A stretch of 64,000 nucleotides of DNA, taken from Paenibacillus_E qinlingensis_A (GTDB lineage Bacteria; Bacillota; Bacilli; Paenibacillales; NBRC-103111). The notes below the pieces were generated by a model that saw nothing but the letters and a program-made list of their open reading frames with translations, was not told where the DNA came from and did no database searches. This document shows, in pieces, positions 1 through 8,541 of this stretch. Numbering within the stretch: the first letter of the stretch is position 1; each line of letters starts with the position of its first letter. The stretch lies in NCBI RefSeq assembly GCF_031455095.1, contig NZ_JAVDSB010000001.1, forward strand, positions 744,001 to 808,000. Direction: 5' to 3'. Position numbers and translations under genes: made by a program.

Positions 1-1
1 G

Positions 2-211
2 GAGATTTTGCGCGATTTCCCGAATAAGAAGATGCTGCTCGTATCACATGGTGGCTTCATTGTTCAAGTGCTTCGCGTTCTAAAGCTGAATCAAGAAGAA
101 TTTTTACAAAATACGTCATTAACCCTTTTGTTGCGTCAGTCTGATCAATGGGAACTCCAATTGTATAATTGTTTAACTCATTTGCAAACAACCTCGGAAT
201 CGAGGGTATAA
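2..211 (+). CDS. Histidine phosphatase family protein, C-terminal end (truncated by window)
   Basis: The reading frame is open from the first bases of the window to a TAA at 209-211, so only the last 69 or so residues are present. The segment VSHGGFI is the second conserved histidine motif of the phosphoglycerate-mutase-like histidine phosphatases, where the His lies in the catalytic pocket. The true start is outside the window; the TTG at position 8 is internal. A strong terminator follows at 216-247, so this is the last gene of its unit. The substrate cannot be told from this fragment. Confidence 0.7.
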   Translation, partial: EILRDFPNKKMLLVSHGGFIVQVLRVLKLNQEEFLQNTSLTLLLRQSDQWELQLYNCLTHLQTTSESRV

Positions 212-215
212 ACGT

Positions 216-247
216 AAACATGACTCGATCCGAGTCGTGTTTTTTTG
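216..247 (+). terminator. Rho-independent terminator after the histidine phosphatase gene
   Basis: The stem is acatgactcg (218-227) and cgagtcgtgt (231-240) around a 3-base loop, with one G-U pair, followed at once by a run of T from 240. It separates the truncated phosphatase gene from the gene at 336. Confidence 0.9.
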
Positions 248-335
248 TTTTGCACGGAATATTTTCAGAAAATAATCCCATAATGGTTACTAGAAACATC
301 GGAGTAGAATTGCTCCGTTAGATGGGAGATGTAGG

Positions 336-1457
336 ATGGAAATGAACCTAGCGGATATGCTTAGCTATGCCGATATCCATGATTTAGGCCGAATTGCACA
401 TACCTACGAGTGTGAGTGTAATGGCCATTCTAAGAATGAGTTGATTCAATCCATACTAAGTACGGCCATGCGCAAAGATATATTCGAAAAACACATTCAG
501 AGTCTTAGTTCGGAAAATATTCGATTCCTCAACTCCTTACTCTCCGATCCTCGCAATGCGTTTAGTATGGAGGAGCTTATTGCTAGAGCCCAGCAGTCTC
601 GATTTCAAAAGGAAGAATCGTCAGAGAGTTGGAATCCACGAGATATGATCCTGAACTTCAAGAAGCTAGGATGGCTGTTTAACGGTTACTCACAGCAAAC
701 GAAATATCTATTTCACGTCCCATCCGATTTAAAGCGAAGATTTAGTGATGTGTTGGCCAATCAATTCAAGCAAGCTTTGGTCAAAACAGAAGAACCAGAG
801 ATTTATCGCGATGAGCAAGTACTTCTAGCCCACGACGTATTTCACTTCTTAACAGCCGTTGCGCAGCAAGAGATGCCTTTAACAGCAGAAGGTTTTCTTT
901 ACAAAAGGCAGCTAGGGCAGATCATCACGTTATTATCTGTTCAAGAGAACATGGTTCCAAAAGGGACTTGGCGGTTTGGTTATGGACGAATGTTTAAAGA
1001 ATACCCAAATCGATTTTCACTTATTTACGATTATTGCTACTACCACGAATTCATAAGTGAACATGACTTGGTCCTTCGCCTTACAGAAGTAGGCAAAGCT
1101 CGTTTAATGGAAGGAAAAAAAGAGTCAATAGCGGATATTTATTCGTTTTGGTTGAGACTTTACAAAACACCAATTCCGAATATCCAGAGCATCGCAGGTT
1201 GGATGGATCGACTGTGTGACCAGTGGGTGACGATGGCTTCCATCGTAGAGTTGCTAAGTCAATTGGTAAAACCATTTTACTATGATAGTTCAGCATCCAT
1301 AGTTGAGCAAAGGATCATTCAAATGATGATGCATATGGGGCTGATCCGAATTGGGGAAGACCACAGTCACGGTGCGGTCATTCAAGTAACCAAGCTAGGA
1401 TCTAAAGTAATACGAGGAATTAATATTGCCGAAGATGACAAAGTGGTGCTTATTTAA
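336..1457 (+). CDS. Conserved protein of unknown function, 373 aa
   Basis: This is a full-length, soluble-looking, mostly helical protein of 373 residues with no signal peptide or membrane segment. The ATG at 336 follows a gggag sequence at a good distance. The N-terminus (LADMLSYADIHDLGRIA, then a segment with HSKNELIQSIL) resembles the short helical domain seen at the start of some helicase-associated bacterial proteins. The C-terminal part (about 280-360) looks like a winged helix. I do not recognise a named family. It sits between a terminated upstream gene and the small IDEAL/DUF2487 genes that precede qcrABC. A DNA-binding role is only a guess. Confidence 0.6.
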   Translation: MEMNLADMLSYADIHDLGRIAHTYECECNGHSKNELIQSILSTAMRKDIFEKHIQSLSSENIRFLNSLLSDPRNAFSMEELIARAQQSRFQKEESSESWNPRDMILNFKKLGWLFNGYSQQTKYLFHVPSDLKRRFSDVLANQFKQALVKTEEPEIYRDEQVLLAHDVFHFLTAVAQQEMPLTAEGFLYKRQLGQIITLLSVQENMVPKGTWRFGYGRMFKEYPNRFSLIYDYCYYHEFISEHDLVLRLTEVGKARLMEGKKESIADIYSFWLRLYKTPIPNIQSIAGWMDRLCDQWVTMASIVELLSQLVKPFYYDSSASIVEQRIIQMMMHMGLIRIGEDHSHGAVIQVTKLGSKVIRGINIAEDDKVVLI

Positions 1458-1633
1458 ACTAGGTATTAACACATTCATGTTCAAACGGGCTTTTGAATGA
1501 AGCGTAGTATTAGCGAGTGAATATGATGTGATAGGAGCATAACAACGGGTTGGCGTACACCAAAATGCAGACACATATTTTTGCGAAAAAGAAGCTCCTG
1601 ACAAACCGCGGACAACATTTGGAGGTAGGTCTC

Positions 1634-1822
1634 ATGGGAAAAATGAATGTATCTAACGATGCGCTGCTGGCACTTTTCGCGGAAATGATTTGGGATAATG
1701 CCTTACGCAAATATAGAGAAGAAAATCTTTATAAGGAGATTGATAGCGCCTTGGCTAAAGGAGATCAGACATCTTTTCTGGCGCTAACATCTGAATTAAG
1801 GATTTTACAATCACTAGGGTAA
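1634..1822 (+). CDS. IDEAL-domain small protein (YpiB C-terminal-like), 62 aa
   Basis: The ATG at 1634 is chosen because ggaggt lies at 1621-1626 with 7 bases spacing; the frame stays open upstream to 1550 but has no ribosome site there. Residues 22-60 (ALRKYREENLYKEIDSAL, then FLALTSELRIL) match the IDEAL domain, the short helical motif named after the C-terminus of B. subtilis YpiB. In B. subtilis ypiB also lies just upstream of ypiF and qcrA, so position supports the call. Here only the IDEAL module is present, without the UPF0302 domain of YpiB. Function is unknown. A terminator follows at 1856. Confidence 0.7.
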   Translation: MGKMNVSNDALLALFAEMIWDNALRKYREENLYKEIDSALAKGDQTSFLALTSELRILQSLG

Positions 1823-1855
1823 TCATTAGCGCGAAAGAATGAGTAAGTAAACACG

Positions 1856-1888
1856 AAGACATGAGGATTCCAATCCCATGTCTTTTTG
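1856..1888 (+). terminator. Terminator after the IDEAL-domain gene
   Basis: The stem aagacatg (1856-1863) pairs with catgtctt (1877-1884), extended inside by gg/cc pairs, and runs directly into TTTTT. Confidence 0.85.
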
Positions 1889-1900
1889 TCTGTCGTATGA

Positions 1901-1929
1901 TTGACAGTCAGGAGATGACGGATTAAAGT
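1901..1929 (+). promoter_or_regulatory. Sigma-A-type promoter for the DUF2487 gene
   Basis: A perfect TTGACA (1901-1906) and TAAAGT (1924-1929) are separated by 17 bases. They lie just after a terminator and 64 bases before the start of the DUF2487 gene. Confidence 0.7.
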
Positions 1930-1992
1930 ACAAGTTGAGCTTATGCTACATAGCGAATGTTGTTTTGGTAAATGATAGGGAGGCGCATCACT

Positions 1993-2421
1993 TTGAAGTT
2001 TAATGAGATTGCTTCACAAGATTGGACGGAATTGAAACCTTACTTGGACACATGTCTTCTGCCTGTAACCGGATTGACAGGAATGGAAGATCCGATGCAT
2101 GTAACCAAAGCGTTGGAGCAGCTCCGAGATGTGATGGAAACCATAGAGATTCCTTACAAAGGCAGAGTAGTCACTTATCCAGCTCTTCATTACATAGCAG
2201 ATATGGGAACTAATAACCAAGTGAATGACATCGTGCGACATTTGAAGAAATCCGGCTTTCGTTACATCATCATCGTAACCTTGTATGAGGAAGCATTGAA
2301 TTGGAAATCGGATGATATCGATTTGTTGATTGTTGTCGATCAAGAGCAATGGGTCCAGCAAGCAGAGGTAATTAAATCAGGTATTTCCAAACATGTGCAG
2401 CAACTATGGTACTCTGCCTAA
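1993..2421 (+). CDS. ypiF: DUF2487 family protein (YpiF-like), 142 aa
   Basis: This small soluble protein is of the type found directly upstream of qcrA in B. subtilis (YpiF). The conserved start region (DWTELKPYLDTCLLPVTGL) is present. I choose the TTG at 1993 because agggagg (1977-1983) is 9 bases upstream. An in-frame ATG at 1972 precedes that ribosome site and would add only seven residues (MIGRRIT). The gene has its own promoter at 1901-1929, and the qcr promoter follows at 2572. The biochemical role is not known; linkage to qcr is conserved. Confidence 0.75.
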   Translation: MKFNEIASQDWTELKPYLDTCLLPVTGLTGMEDPMHVTKALEQLRDVMETIEIPYKGRVVTYPALHYIADMGTNNQVNDIVRHLKKSGFRYIIIVTLYEEALNWKSDDIDLLIVVDQEQWVQQAEVIKSGISKHVQQLWYSA

Positions 2422-2571
2422 GTAACTTTGATGATGTCGTGTATTAATGGAAAAAAAATGTGCAAGATAAGGGTAGTAATGGATGAATGTGGCTTGCAAA
2501 AAGTTGTGACAATTTCGTTAAAATTTGTCCAAAAGCGAAGATTTCAATCCAATAAAAGGAGTTATGAATTC

Positions 2572-2600
2572 TTGACGACCTAGTAGACGTAGGCTATTAT
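2572..2600 (+). promoter_or_regulatory. Sigma-A-type promoter of the qcrABC operon
   Basis: TTGACG (2572-2577) and TATTAT (2595-2600) are separated by exactly 17 bases, about 107 bases upstream of the qcrA start. A TTGTGA sequence about 58 bases upstream of the -35 (near 2514) resembles half of a Rex operator, but its partner half is poor. Confidence 0.7.
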
Positions 2601-2706
2601 TAGAAATGTCCTAGTTATGTAGTGTAATGTCGAACGACACGTGATAGAGGTAGCTGATGTCCGAGAGGGTTCGGGCTTCGGCCAATGTAGGAGGGTAGAC
2701 CTGAGA

Positions 2707-3252
2707 ATGAGTGATCATAACAATCACAATGAAGAACAGCATGGGAAGAAACCCGGGACCAAACGCGAAATGTCTCGTCGACAATTTCTTTCTTATACCC
2801 TTGGTGGCGCTGGTGGATTCATGGGAGCCGGGATTATCATACCGATGATTCGGTTTGCCGTTGATCCTGTCCTTCAGCCTAAAGCAGCATCGGACTGGGT
2901 TAAAGTTGTCGAAGAAAGTAAAATTACGAATGTTCCACAAGCGTTTACGTTCCAAATCCATCAGGTAGATGGTTGGTATGAAAGTGAAGCTGAACTCGTA
3001 GCATGGATTTCCAAAGATAGTAAGGGTGCTCTCTTTGCGTTAAATCCAACTTGTAAGCACTTAGGTTGTACGGTCAACTGGAACGATAACCCAGCTTACA
3101 AAGATCAGTATTTCTGTCCTTGTCATGGTGCGCATTATACGCAAGACGGCAAGAACCTTGCTGTTGCGCCAAGTCCATTAGATGAGTACACAACAAAAGT
3201 AGAGAATGGTTTCGTGTATGTTGGACAACTGCATGCTAACACTAGAGTATAA
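2707..3252 (+). CDS. qcrA: Menaquinol:cytochrome c reductase Rieske iron-sulfur subunit
   Basis: This is the Rieske [2Fe-2S] subunit of the bc-type complex that passes electrons from menaquinol to cytochrome c. After an N-terminal charged stretch there is a Tat-like sequence (SRRQFL) and a single membrane segment (about 30-55). The two cluster-binding boxes are clear: CKHLGC and CPCHGAHY. The ATG at 2707 follows aggaggg (2689-2695); the frame extends upstream to 2641 without a better site. The length of 181 residues is normal. It is the first gene of qcrABC, 17 bases before qcrB. Confidence 0.95.
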   Translation: MSDHNNHNEEQHGKKPGTKREMSRRQFLSYTLGGAGGFMGAGIIIPMIRFAVDPVLQPKAASDWVKVVEESKITNVPQAFTFQIHQVDGWYESEAELVAWISKDSKGALFALNPTCKHLGCTVNWNDNPAYKDQYFCPCHGAHYTQDGKNLAVAPSPLDEYTTKVENGFVYVGQLHANTRV

Positions 3253-3269
3253 GGGGGCGTCACGATCAG

Positions 3270-3941
3270 ATGTTTAAAAACGTATACAACTGGATTGACG
3301 AACGTCTTGATATTACGCCTATGTGGAGAGATGTAGCGGATCACGAGGTGCCAGAACACGTTAACCCTGCTCATCACTTTTCCGCATTCGTTTATTGCTT
3401 TGGCGGATTGACGTTTTTCATCACAGTCATTCAAATTTTGTCAGGTATGTTCTTAACTATGTATTACACACCTGATATTATCAATGCTTATGCAAGTGTT
3501 GATTACCTACAACATAAAGTAGCTTTCGGTGTTATCGTCAGAGGTATGCACCACTGGGGAGCTAGTTTGGTTATCGTAATGATGTTCTTACATACCCTGC
3601 GCGTGTTCTTCACAGGATCTTACAAAGCTCCACGTGAAATGAACTGGGTAGTAGGCATGCTCATTTTCTTCGTTATGTTAGGTCTTGGTTTTACGGGATA
3701 CCTGCTTCCATGGGATAACAAAGCTTACTTTGCAACACAAGTAGGTATGAAAATTGCAGCAGCGGTACCATTTGCTGGACCGTACATCGAAACATTGCTG
3801 CAAGGCGGAAGCATTGTTGGTGCACAAACACTAACACGGTTCTTTGCTATTCATGTGTTCTTCCTGCCTGGCGTTCTGCTCGCTTTGCTTGCCGGACACT
3901 TCTTCATGATTCGCAAACAAGGTATTTCCGGACCGCTATAA
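3270..3941 (+). CDS. qcrB: Menaquinol:cytochrome c reductase cytochrome b subunit (b6 type)
   Basis: This 223-residue cytochrome b6-type subunit carries the b hemes and the quinone sites in the membrane. Four membrane segments are visible. Heme-ligand histidines sit in MHHWGASL...FLHTLRVF (about residues 90-110) and in FFAIHVFFLP...LAGHFFM near the C-terminus, and GYLLPWD is typical of the family. As in Bacillus, the second half of a full cytochrome b (subunit IV) is encoded in the next gene. A good ribosome site (aaggggg near 3251) precedes the ATG. Confidence 0.95.
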   Translation: MFKNVYNWIDERLDITPMWRDVADHEVPEHVNPAHHFSAFVYCFGGLTFFITVIQILSGMFLTMYYTPDIINAYASVDYLQHKVAFGVIVRGMHHWGASLVIVMMFLHTLRVFFTGSYKAPREMNWVVGMLIFFVMLGLGFTGYLLPWDNKAYFATQVGMKIAAAVPFAGPYIETLLQGGSIVGAQTLTRFFAIHVFFLPGVLLALLAGHFFMIRKQGISGPL

Positions 3942-3961
3942 TTTAGGGAGGGGCGAATAGC

Positions 3962-4852
3962 GTGGCGCATGGTCATAAGTCTGATGAAAAAATCGTTTAC
4001 GTAGGGGATTCCCGCGTAATTAAGAAAACGCAAGAACAACGACTCATTCCGAGAGATTACTCTGCTTACCCAGGTAAATCAGAAGCCTTCATTCCCAACT
4101 TCTTGTTGAAAGAGTGGATGGTTGGTGTCGTTGTCTTGGTCGGTATGCTAGTTCTAGTTATGTCCGACCCAGCTCCGTTAGGTTATCCAGCGGATCCTAA
4201 GAACACAGCATTTATTCCGATGCCTGACTGGTATTTCTTGTTCATGTATCAATTGCTGAAGTATCCGTACACATCGGGTGATTATGTTGTTCTTGGAGCG
4301 GTTGTAGTACCAGGTTTACTATTTGGTGGTTTGTTGCTAGCTCCATTCTTGGATACTGGCAAAGAACGCCGCTTCTATAGAAGACCAATTGCTTCAAGCC
4401 TTATGATTTTATCTTTGATCGCTTGTACATACCTAACGTACACGTCTTGGTCACATTATCAATTAGAGCTTAAAGAGAAAAACATCATTCCAGAGCACAT
4501 CAAGCGTGAAGAAGAAATGCACGCGAACAAAGGTGGAGCAGCTGCTGGTAATGGCGCTAAGAATGATACAAAGAAAGCATCGATTGTTGCTGCTGATGAT
4601 CCAGCTGCTGCGATTTATGCGAAAGCAACTTGTTTAGCATGTCACGGTGCACAGCTTAAAGGAATGCCAGCTTCGGGTGTACCAGCTTTGCTAGGTGTAG
4701 GCGATACGCATACGAAAGAAGATATCATGGGCATTATCAAAAATGGTAAAGGCAACATGCCTGCCATGTATAAGCCTAACATTGATAAAGGTTTGACGGA
4801 TGCGGATATCGATAAACTTGCTGATTGGTTATCCAAACAAAAAACGCAATAA
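3962..4852 (+). CDS. qcrC: Menaquinol:cytochrome c reductase subunit IV-cytochrome c fusion
   Basis: Start is GTG at 3962 after an agggagggg ribosome site. The N-terminal half (to about residue 175) is the three-helix subunit IV of the b6f type, with PDWYFLFMYQLLKYP. The C-terminal part is a single-heme cytochrome c domain with CLACH at about 223-227 and a methionine ligand near GNMPAM. At 296 residues it is longer than B. subtilis QcrC (about 255); the extra length lies mostly in the Ala/Gly/Lys-rich linker at about 185-210. It completes the qcrABC complex, and a terminator follows directly. Confidence 0.95.
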   Translation: MAHGHKSDEKIVYVGDSRVIKKTQEQRLIPRDYSAYPGKSEAFIPNFLLKEWMVGVVVLVGMLVLVMSDPAPLGYPADPKNTAFIPMPDWYFLFMYQLLKYPYTSGDYVVLGAVVVPGLLFGGLLLAPFLDTGKERRFYRRPIASSLMILSLIACTYLTYTSWSHYQLELKEKNIIPEHIKREEEMHANKGGAAAGNGAKNDTKKASIVAADDPAAAIYAKATCLACHGAQLKGMPASGVPALLGVGDTHTKEDIMGIIKNGKGNMPAMYKPNIDKGLTDADIDKLADWLSKQKTQ

Positions 4853-4858
4853 CAATGA

Positions 4859-4890
4859 AACCTGATCGCGAAAGTGATCAGGTTTTTTTT
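4859..4890 (+). terminator. Terminator of the qcrABC operon
   Basis: The stem aacctgatc (4859-4867) pairs with gatcaggtt (4876-4884), followed by eight T. It starts 7 bases after the qcrC stop. Confidence 0.95.
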
Positions 4891-4944
4891 GAAAAAATAA
4901 ACCAGTCTACGTTTCAATATTGATATTTTTAAGGAGGAGCCTAC

Positions 4945-5604
4945 ATGTCTGTTTCCTACTTTTGGAGCAGGGACTTCTTACTTAGTAAGAAAATGCTATG
5001 GGTACTTTTCATCAGTAATTTGTTAGGGACGATTTATGGCTATGAATGGTACTGGATACAAATGGTAGATACGATTGCTGAAAGTCCAGTCTGGTATGTG
5101 ATATTTGTACCGGATAGCCCTACAGCAAGCTTGTTTTTCACACTATCCGTTGGTTACTTGATCTGGGATCACGCTCGACCTAGAGCGACAACGAAGCTTT
5201 CTAAGGCCATACGCGGATTTATTGAAGCTTTCGGTCTCATCACTTCATTTAAGTATGGGATTTGGGCAGTTACGATGATCTGGGCAGGAGCCGCGCAAGG
5301 AGCAACCGTGGGCTGGGATGGTTGGATGTTAACGGCTTCGCATTTGGCAATGGCTGTGGAAGCGCTGTTATTTGTGCGCTGGTTTTCGTTTCGCATGCCG
5401 GCTATTGTCCTCGTGGGAATTTGGACCTTTTGGAATGATTTCATGGATTATGAGCGAGGGGTCTTCCCGAGGTTACAGCGTGAGCTTCATCCATATTTAG
5501 GTACAATTCAATTCTTCACGATATGCTTAAGTATTATAGGAATCTGGATTGCGATCACGTGTCTTATGGTAAGAGAGAAAAAAATGTTGAAAGCGAACAC
5601 CTGA
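4945..5604 (+). CDS. ypjA: DUF1405 integral membrane protein YpjA
   Basis: This 219-residue protein has about six hydrophobic segments and belongs to the DUF1405 membrane family. In B. subtilis ypjA lies in the same place, between qcrC and ypjB. The ATG at 4945 follows an aaggagg ribosome site (4931-4937). The motif WDHARP after the third segment and GVFPRLQRELHP near the end look conserved. Function is not established. It is followed after 54 bases by ypjB and is probably co-expressed with it. Confidence 0.8.
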   Translation: MSVSYFWSRDFLLSKKMLWVLFISNLLGTIYGYEWYWIQMVDTIAESPVWYVIFVPDSPTASLFFTLSVGYLIWDHARPRATTKLSKAIRGFIEAFGLITSFKYGIWAVTMIWAGAAQGATVGWDGWMLTASHLAMAVEALLFVRWFSFRMPAIVLVGIWTFWNDFMDYERGVFPRLQRELHPYLGTIQFFTICLSIIGIWIAITCLMVREKKMLKANT

Positions 5605-5658
5605 TGGTCTAAAGTGGGACGAACCTCCATATGATGATGGTGAAGGAGGGGATGTCCC

Positions 5659-6537
5659 ATGTTTTTGGGTAGAGCGGTGAGAGGGATAGCGGTGACTTTC
5701 TTACTCGGTCTTGTGCTGTGTGTACTTGTAGCTTGCGGAGCAAGCAGCCGATCAGTCGGACAAGTTAGTAAACCCATAGACCCCGCACAAGTAGAGCGGA
5801 TTACATTTCTGAATCAAATTGCTGAGGAAATGTATACGTTGACGATGTCTGGACAAATTCCAGAGGCAAGAAATAAGTTAATTCAATTATCTGATCAAAT
5901 TCCGAAAATCTCATTTGAAGGCATTACGTCCATTGAGGGCTTGAACGCTTTGACGGAAACAGTTACTGAGGCAAAGCGCGTATATAATGCGGTTAACTAT
6001 TCGCCAACAGATGGACAAGTGGCAGTAGCCAAAATTCGACTTGCGACAGACGCACTCTCTCATAAGAATCAACCAATGTGGCTGCAATATGATAAAGTGC
6101 TGCGCAATGATAGTCAGCTGCTAAGTCAGCAAGTAAAAGCCAATAAGCAGCAGGAAGCGATCGCAGAATTTAGTAAACTCTCACAGCATATCGCTATTAT
6201 TCATCCCTCACTAACGATTAGTCGAGACGCTGGATCGGTAGAGAAGTTAGATTCGATACTTGTTTTCCTTCGAACTCAAGTAAACACGAAACCAATGCCG
6301 ATAAAACAGATAGAAGGCGGCATTGATCATCTGAATCAAGTGTTGGATGAACTATTTATGAAACATAAAGATGCTCTGGCCTATGTACCCCTCACGGATC
6401 CCAAACAGCCTATTATCTGGTCACTCAGTATGGGTGTCATCATAATAGGAGTCCTATCCTATGTAGGTTGGCAAATGTACCAGTCCGGCCGTCACATTGT
6501 ACCTGTTAAGCAAACAAAGGAAAGTGAAAATAGATAA
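5659..6537 (+). CDS. ypjB: YpjB-like sporulation lipoprotein
   Basis: This is a 292-residue exported protein. The N-terminal hydrophobic segment ends in a lipobox, LVAC, with the lipidated Cys at residue 26. A second hydrophobic segment near the C-terminus (about 253-273) is followed by basic residues, so the protein is probably held in the membrane at both ends with a helical domain outside the cell. B. subtilis YpjB is a sporulation protein of this layout and gene position. The ATG follows aaggagggg (5642-5650). A strong terminator separates it from the convergent YitT gene. Confidence 0.75.
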   Translation: MFLGRAVRGIAVTFLLGLVLCVLVACGASSRSVGQVSKPIDPAQVERITFLNQIAEEMYTLTMSGQIPEARNKLIQLSDQIPKISFEGITSIEGLNALTETVTEAKRVYNAVNYSPTDGQVAVAKIRLATDALSHKNQPMWLQYDKVLRNDSQLLSQQVKANKQQEAIAEFSKLSQHIAIIHPSLTISRDAGSVEKLDSILVFLRTQVNTKPMPIKQIEGGIDHLNQVLDELFMKHKDALAYVPLTDPKQPIIWSLSMGVIIIGVLSYVGWQMYQSGRHIVPVKQTKESENR

Positions 6538-6538
6538 T

Positions 6539-6586
6539 AAAAGTGGGTTAAGATGGCTCGGAGAGAGCTGCTTAACCCACTTTTTT
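6539..6586 (+). terminator. Bidirectional terminator between ypjB and the YitT gene
   Basis: The stem aaagtgggttaag (6540-6552) pairs perfectly with cttaacccacttt (6571-6583), followed by T on this strand and preceded by A on the other. It can stop transcription from both convergent genes. Confidence 0.9.
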
Positions 6587-6604
6587 GTTATTCATTTGTA
6601 GTTG

Positions 6605-7480
6605 TTATTGTATGGTTTTGAATCCTTCACCAATGACTTCATGTACATCCCCAACAATGATAAAGGCCCGTGGATCTACGGCATGAATGATCTCTCGCAG
6701 TTGTCTGGTTTCATGTCGATATACCACGCAATAAACCACTTCCTTGGTGTTGCCGGAATAGGCACCTCGCGCTGGGAAGAGCGTTACCCCACGATCTAAA
6801 ACTTTAGTAATGGACTCTGCTAAGACACTCGGTTGTTCCGTGATGATCGTAAATGCTTTGGCAGCATAAGCCCCTTCGGATATGTAATCAATGAGGCGAG
6901 AAGTAACGAAGACGGCAACAAGGGAGTAGAGCACTTTTTCTTTTGGCAGATATAAGAAGGAAGAGCCAATCACCACAACATCAATAATGAGGATGACTTG
7001 CCCGACACTCCAACCTCTTTTTTTATGTCCGATACGAGCCAAAATGTCAGAACCGCCCGTTGTTCCTCCGAACCGGAAGACGAGCCCGAGCCCTGTCCCT
7101 AGCGTTATGCCTGCGTAGAGGGTTGCTAGGAAATAATCTTGTGTGGTGTGAAAAGGGACTAACCAGCCCATATGGATCAGCCACTCCATCACCCAAAGAA
7201 AGAACGAAAGACAAATAACACCGAAGATCGTATACAGCATGGGACCTTTGCCGAAATTACGCCATCCTAAGTAAAATAAAGGGATATTAAACAGGAGCGT
7301 AGAGATGGAAGGCGGAACATTTAACACATATTTGAGCAACAGCGATATCCCTGTTAATCCGCCTTCCATGAGTTCATTGGATATGACGAAATAATGCAAA
7401 CCAAACGCATAAATAGCGGTTCCAATCAGAATGCCTACCACATTTAGAAATTGATCAGCGAACCTTTCCTTGAAAATCAT
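6605..7480 (-). CDS. YitT family membrane protein (DUF161/DUF2179)
   Basis: This 291-residue protein has five to six membrane helices (about 10-200) followed by a soluble DUF2179 domain of about 80 residues, the usual YitT layout. Conserved segments include GGTTGGSDILA in the membrane part and ITEQP...DRGVTLFPARGAYSG in the C-terminal domain. It lies where B. subtilis has ypjC, also a YitT relative, but on the opposite strand to its neighbours. The role of YitT proteins is not established. A TTGACA lies upstream on this strand (7527-7532) but no good -10 follows it. Confidence 0.85.
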   Translation of the reverse strand: MIFKERFADQFLNVVGILIGTAIYAFGLHYFVISNELMEGGLTGISLLLKYVLNVPPSISTLLFNIPLFYLGWRNFGKGPMLYTIFGVICLSFFLWVMEWLIHMGWLVPFHTTQDYFLATLYAGITLGTGLGLVFRFGGTTGGSDILARIGHKKRGWSVGQVILIIDVVVIGSSFLYLPKEKVLYSLVAVFVTSRLIDYISEGAYAAKAFTIITEQPSVLAESITKVLDRGVTLFPARGAYSGNTKEVVYCVVYRHETRQLREIIHAVDPRAFIIVGDVHEVIGEGFKTIQ

Positions 7481-7570
7481 GTGAATTCCTCCATGCTTAA
7501 ATTACATTTGGGTGTAACAAAAAATTTGTCAACTTTTCTCGTTTAGTTTAACATAAGGAGGATAACCTTT

Positions 7571-7936
7571 GTGAAGATGATGGAAAGAAGGATGCCAATG
7601 TCAGAACGTTCACTAAAAGACCTGCAACAAGAGGTTGATACTTATATTTCCCAGTTCAAAGAAGGATATTTCAGTCCACTCGCCATGCTGGCAAGAATGT
7701 CAGAAGAAGTGGGTGAATTAGCACGTGAGGTGAATCATTCTTACGGTGAAAAACCAAAAAAGAGCACAGAAGCGGACAATTCAATCGAATTGGAGCTTGG
7801 TGATATTTTGTTCATCACGATCTGCTTTGCGAACTCACTAGGCATTGATCTGACTGAAGCGCATGACAAAATCATGCACAAGTTCAATACCCGCGATGCA
7901 GGGCGTTGGACTAAAATAAACACCGAAACGAAATGA
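7571..7936 (+). CDS. MazG-like nucleotide pyrophosphohydrolase (YpjD)
   Basis: This MazG-type all-alpha pyrophosphohydrolase resembles B. subtilis YpjD, which sits at the same place upstream of dapB. Metal-binding acidic residues are visible in RMSEEVGELAREVNH (E-x2-E) and LELGDILF (E-x2-D), followed by the closing KFNTRDAGRW. GTG at 7571 is chosen for the perfect taaggagg 9-10 bases upstream. ATG at 7598 (giving MSERSLKDLQ) matches the usual family N-terminus and also has an aagaagg site, so the first nine residues are uncertain. Such enzymes hydrolyse NTPs, often non-canonical ones; the substrate here is unknown. Confidence 0.85.
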   Translation: MKMMERRMPMSERSLKDLQQEVDTYISQFKEGYFSPLAMLARMSEEVGELAREVNHSYGEKPKKSTEADNSIELELGDILFITICFANSLGIDLTEAHDKIMHKFNTRDAGRWTKINTETK

Positions 7937-8000
7937 TCTTCATAAACTAAACCATCCCCACTAGTCGGGAAAACCGCTTATGGCAAAGGAGGATGGGCAG

Positions 8001-8525
8001 ATGAATGGAGAAAATCAAATACAGAAAGCATACGAATCCATACTTGGGCATGATTTTGAAAAGGCCATTGAATGGTTTGAAAAAGCAATAGCTGAAGAAC
8101 CAAACAATGCTGCCTATCACCACAAATTATCCATTACTTTCGCTAGAAGCAATAAACTGAGCAAAGCGGTGGAACATGCTTCAAGGGCGATTGAACTAGA
8201 ACCGACGAATGAGGCGTTTCGCTTCCATTTGCAAGTGTTAAATGCACGTGAGCTGGTTGAACAAGCCAGAAGACAGCTTACGAATCAGTCGGCGCATGCA
8301 GAACGTGCTATTTTTTTACTGAAAGAAGCGATTGTACTTGATCCGCTAGCCATTGAGGCGTATCTTATTCTAGGAGAAGCCTTCGCTATGCGTAAAGATT
8401 ATGCAAGAGCTTATCAAACCGTTATGGAGGCTGTACGATTGGAGCCGCATCACGAGCTTGCGAAACAACATGCCGCGATCTATCAGATTAAAATGAAGTC
8501 TGAACAGGGCCCGAGGCAAAGATAA
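8001..8525 (+). CDS. Tetratricopeptide repeat protein, 174 aa
   Basis: This soluble protein is built of TPR helical pairs. AFEKAIEWFEKAIAEEP-like repeats are seen at about 10-45, 46-80 and 100-165, and characteristic proline/alanine positions are present (EEPNNAAYHHKLSI; LDPLAIEAYLILGEAF). ATG at 8001 has aaaggagg (7985-7992) 8 bases upstream; an earlier in-frame ATG at 7980 lacks such a site. It lies between the MazG-like gene and dapB. B. subtilis has no TPR gene here. TPR proteins act as protein-binding scaffolds; the partner is unknown. Confidence 0.75.
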   Translation: MNGENQIQKAYESILGHDFEKAIEWFEKAIAEEPNNAAYHHKLSITFARSNKLSKAVEHASRAIELEPTNEAFRFHLQVLNARELVEQARRQLTNQSAHAERAIFLLKEAIVLDPLAIEAYLILGEAFAMRKDYARAYQTVMEAVRLEPHHELAKQHAAIYQIKMKSEQGPRQR

Positions 8526-8541
8526 AGGAGATCATCATATT

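Noticed and set aside
7526..7554. TTGTCA-N17-TAACAT promoter-like pair before the MazG-like gene
   Set aside because: Transcription from it would begin at the ribosome site for GTG 7571 and remove it, so it fits only if the later ATG 7598 is used; not listed as a feature.
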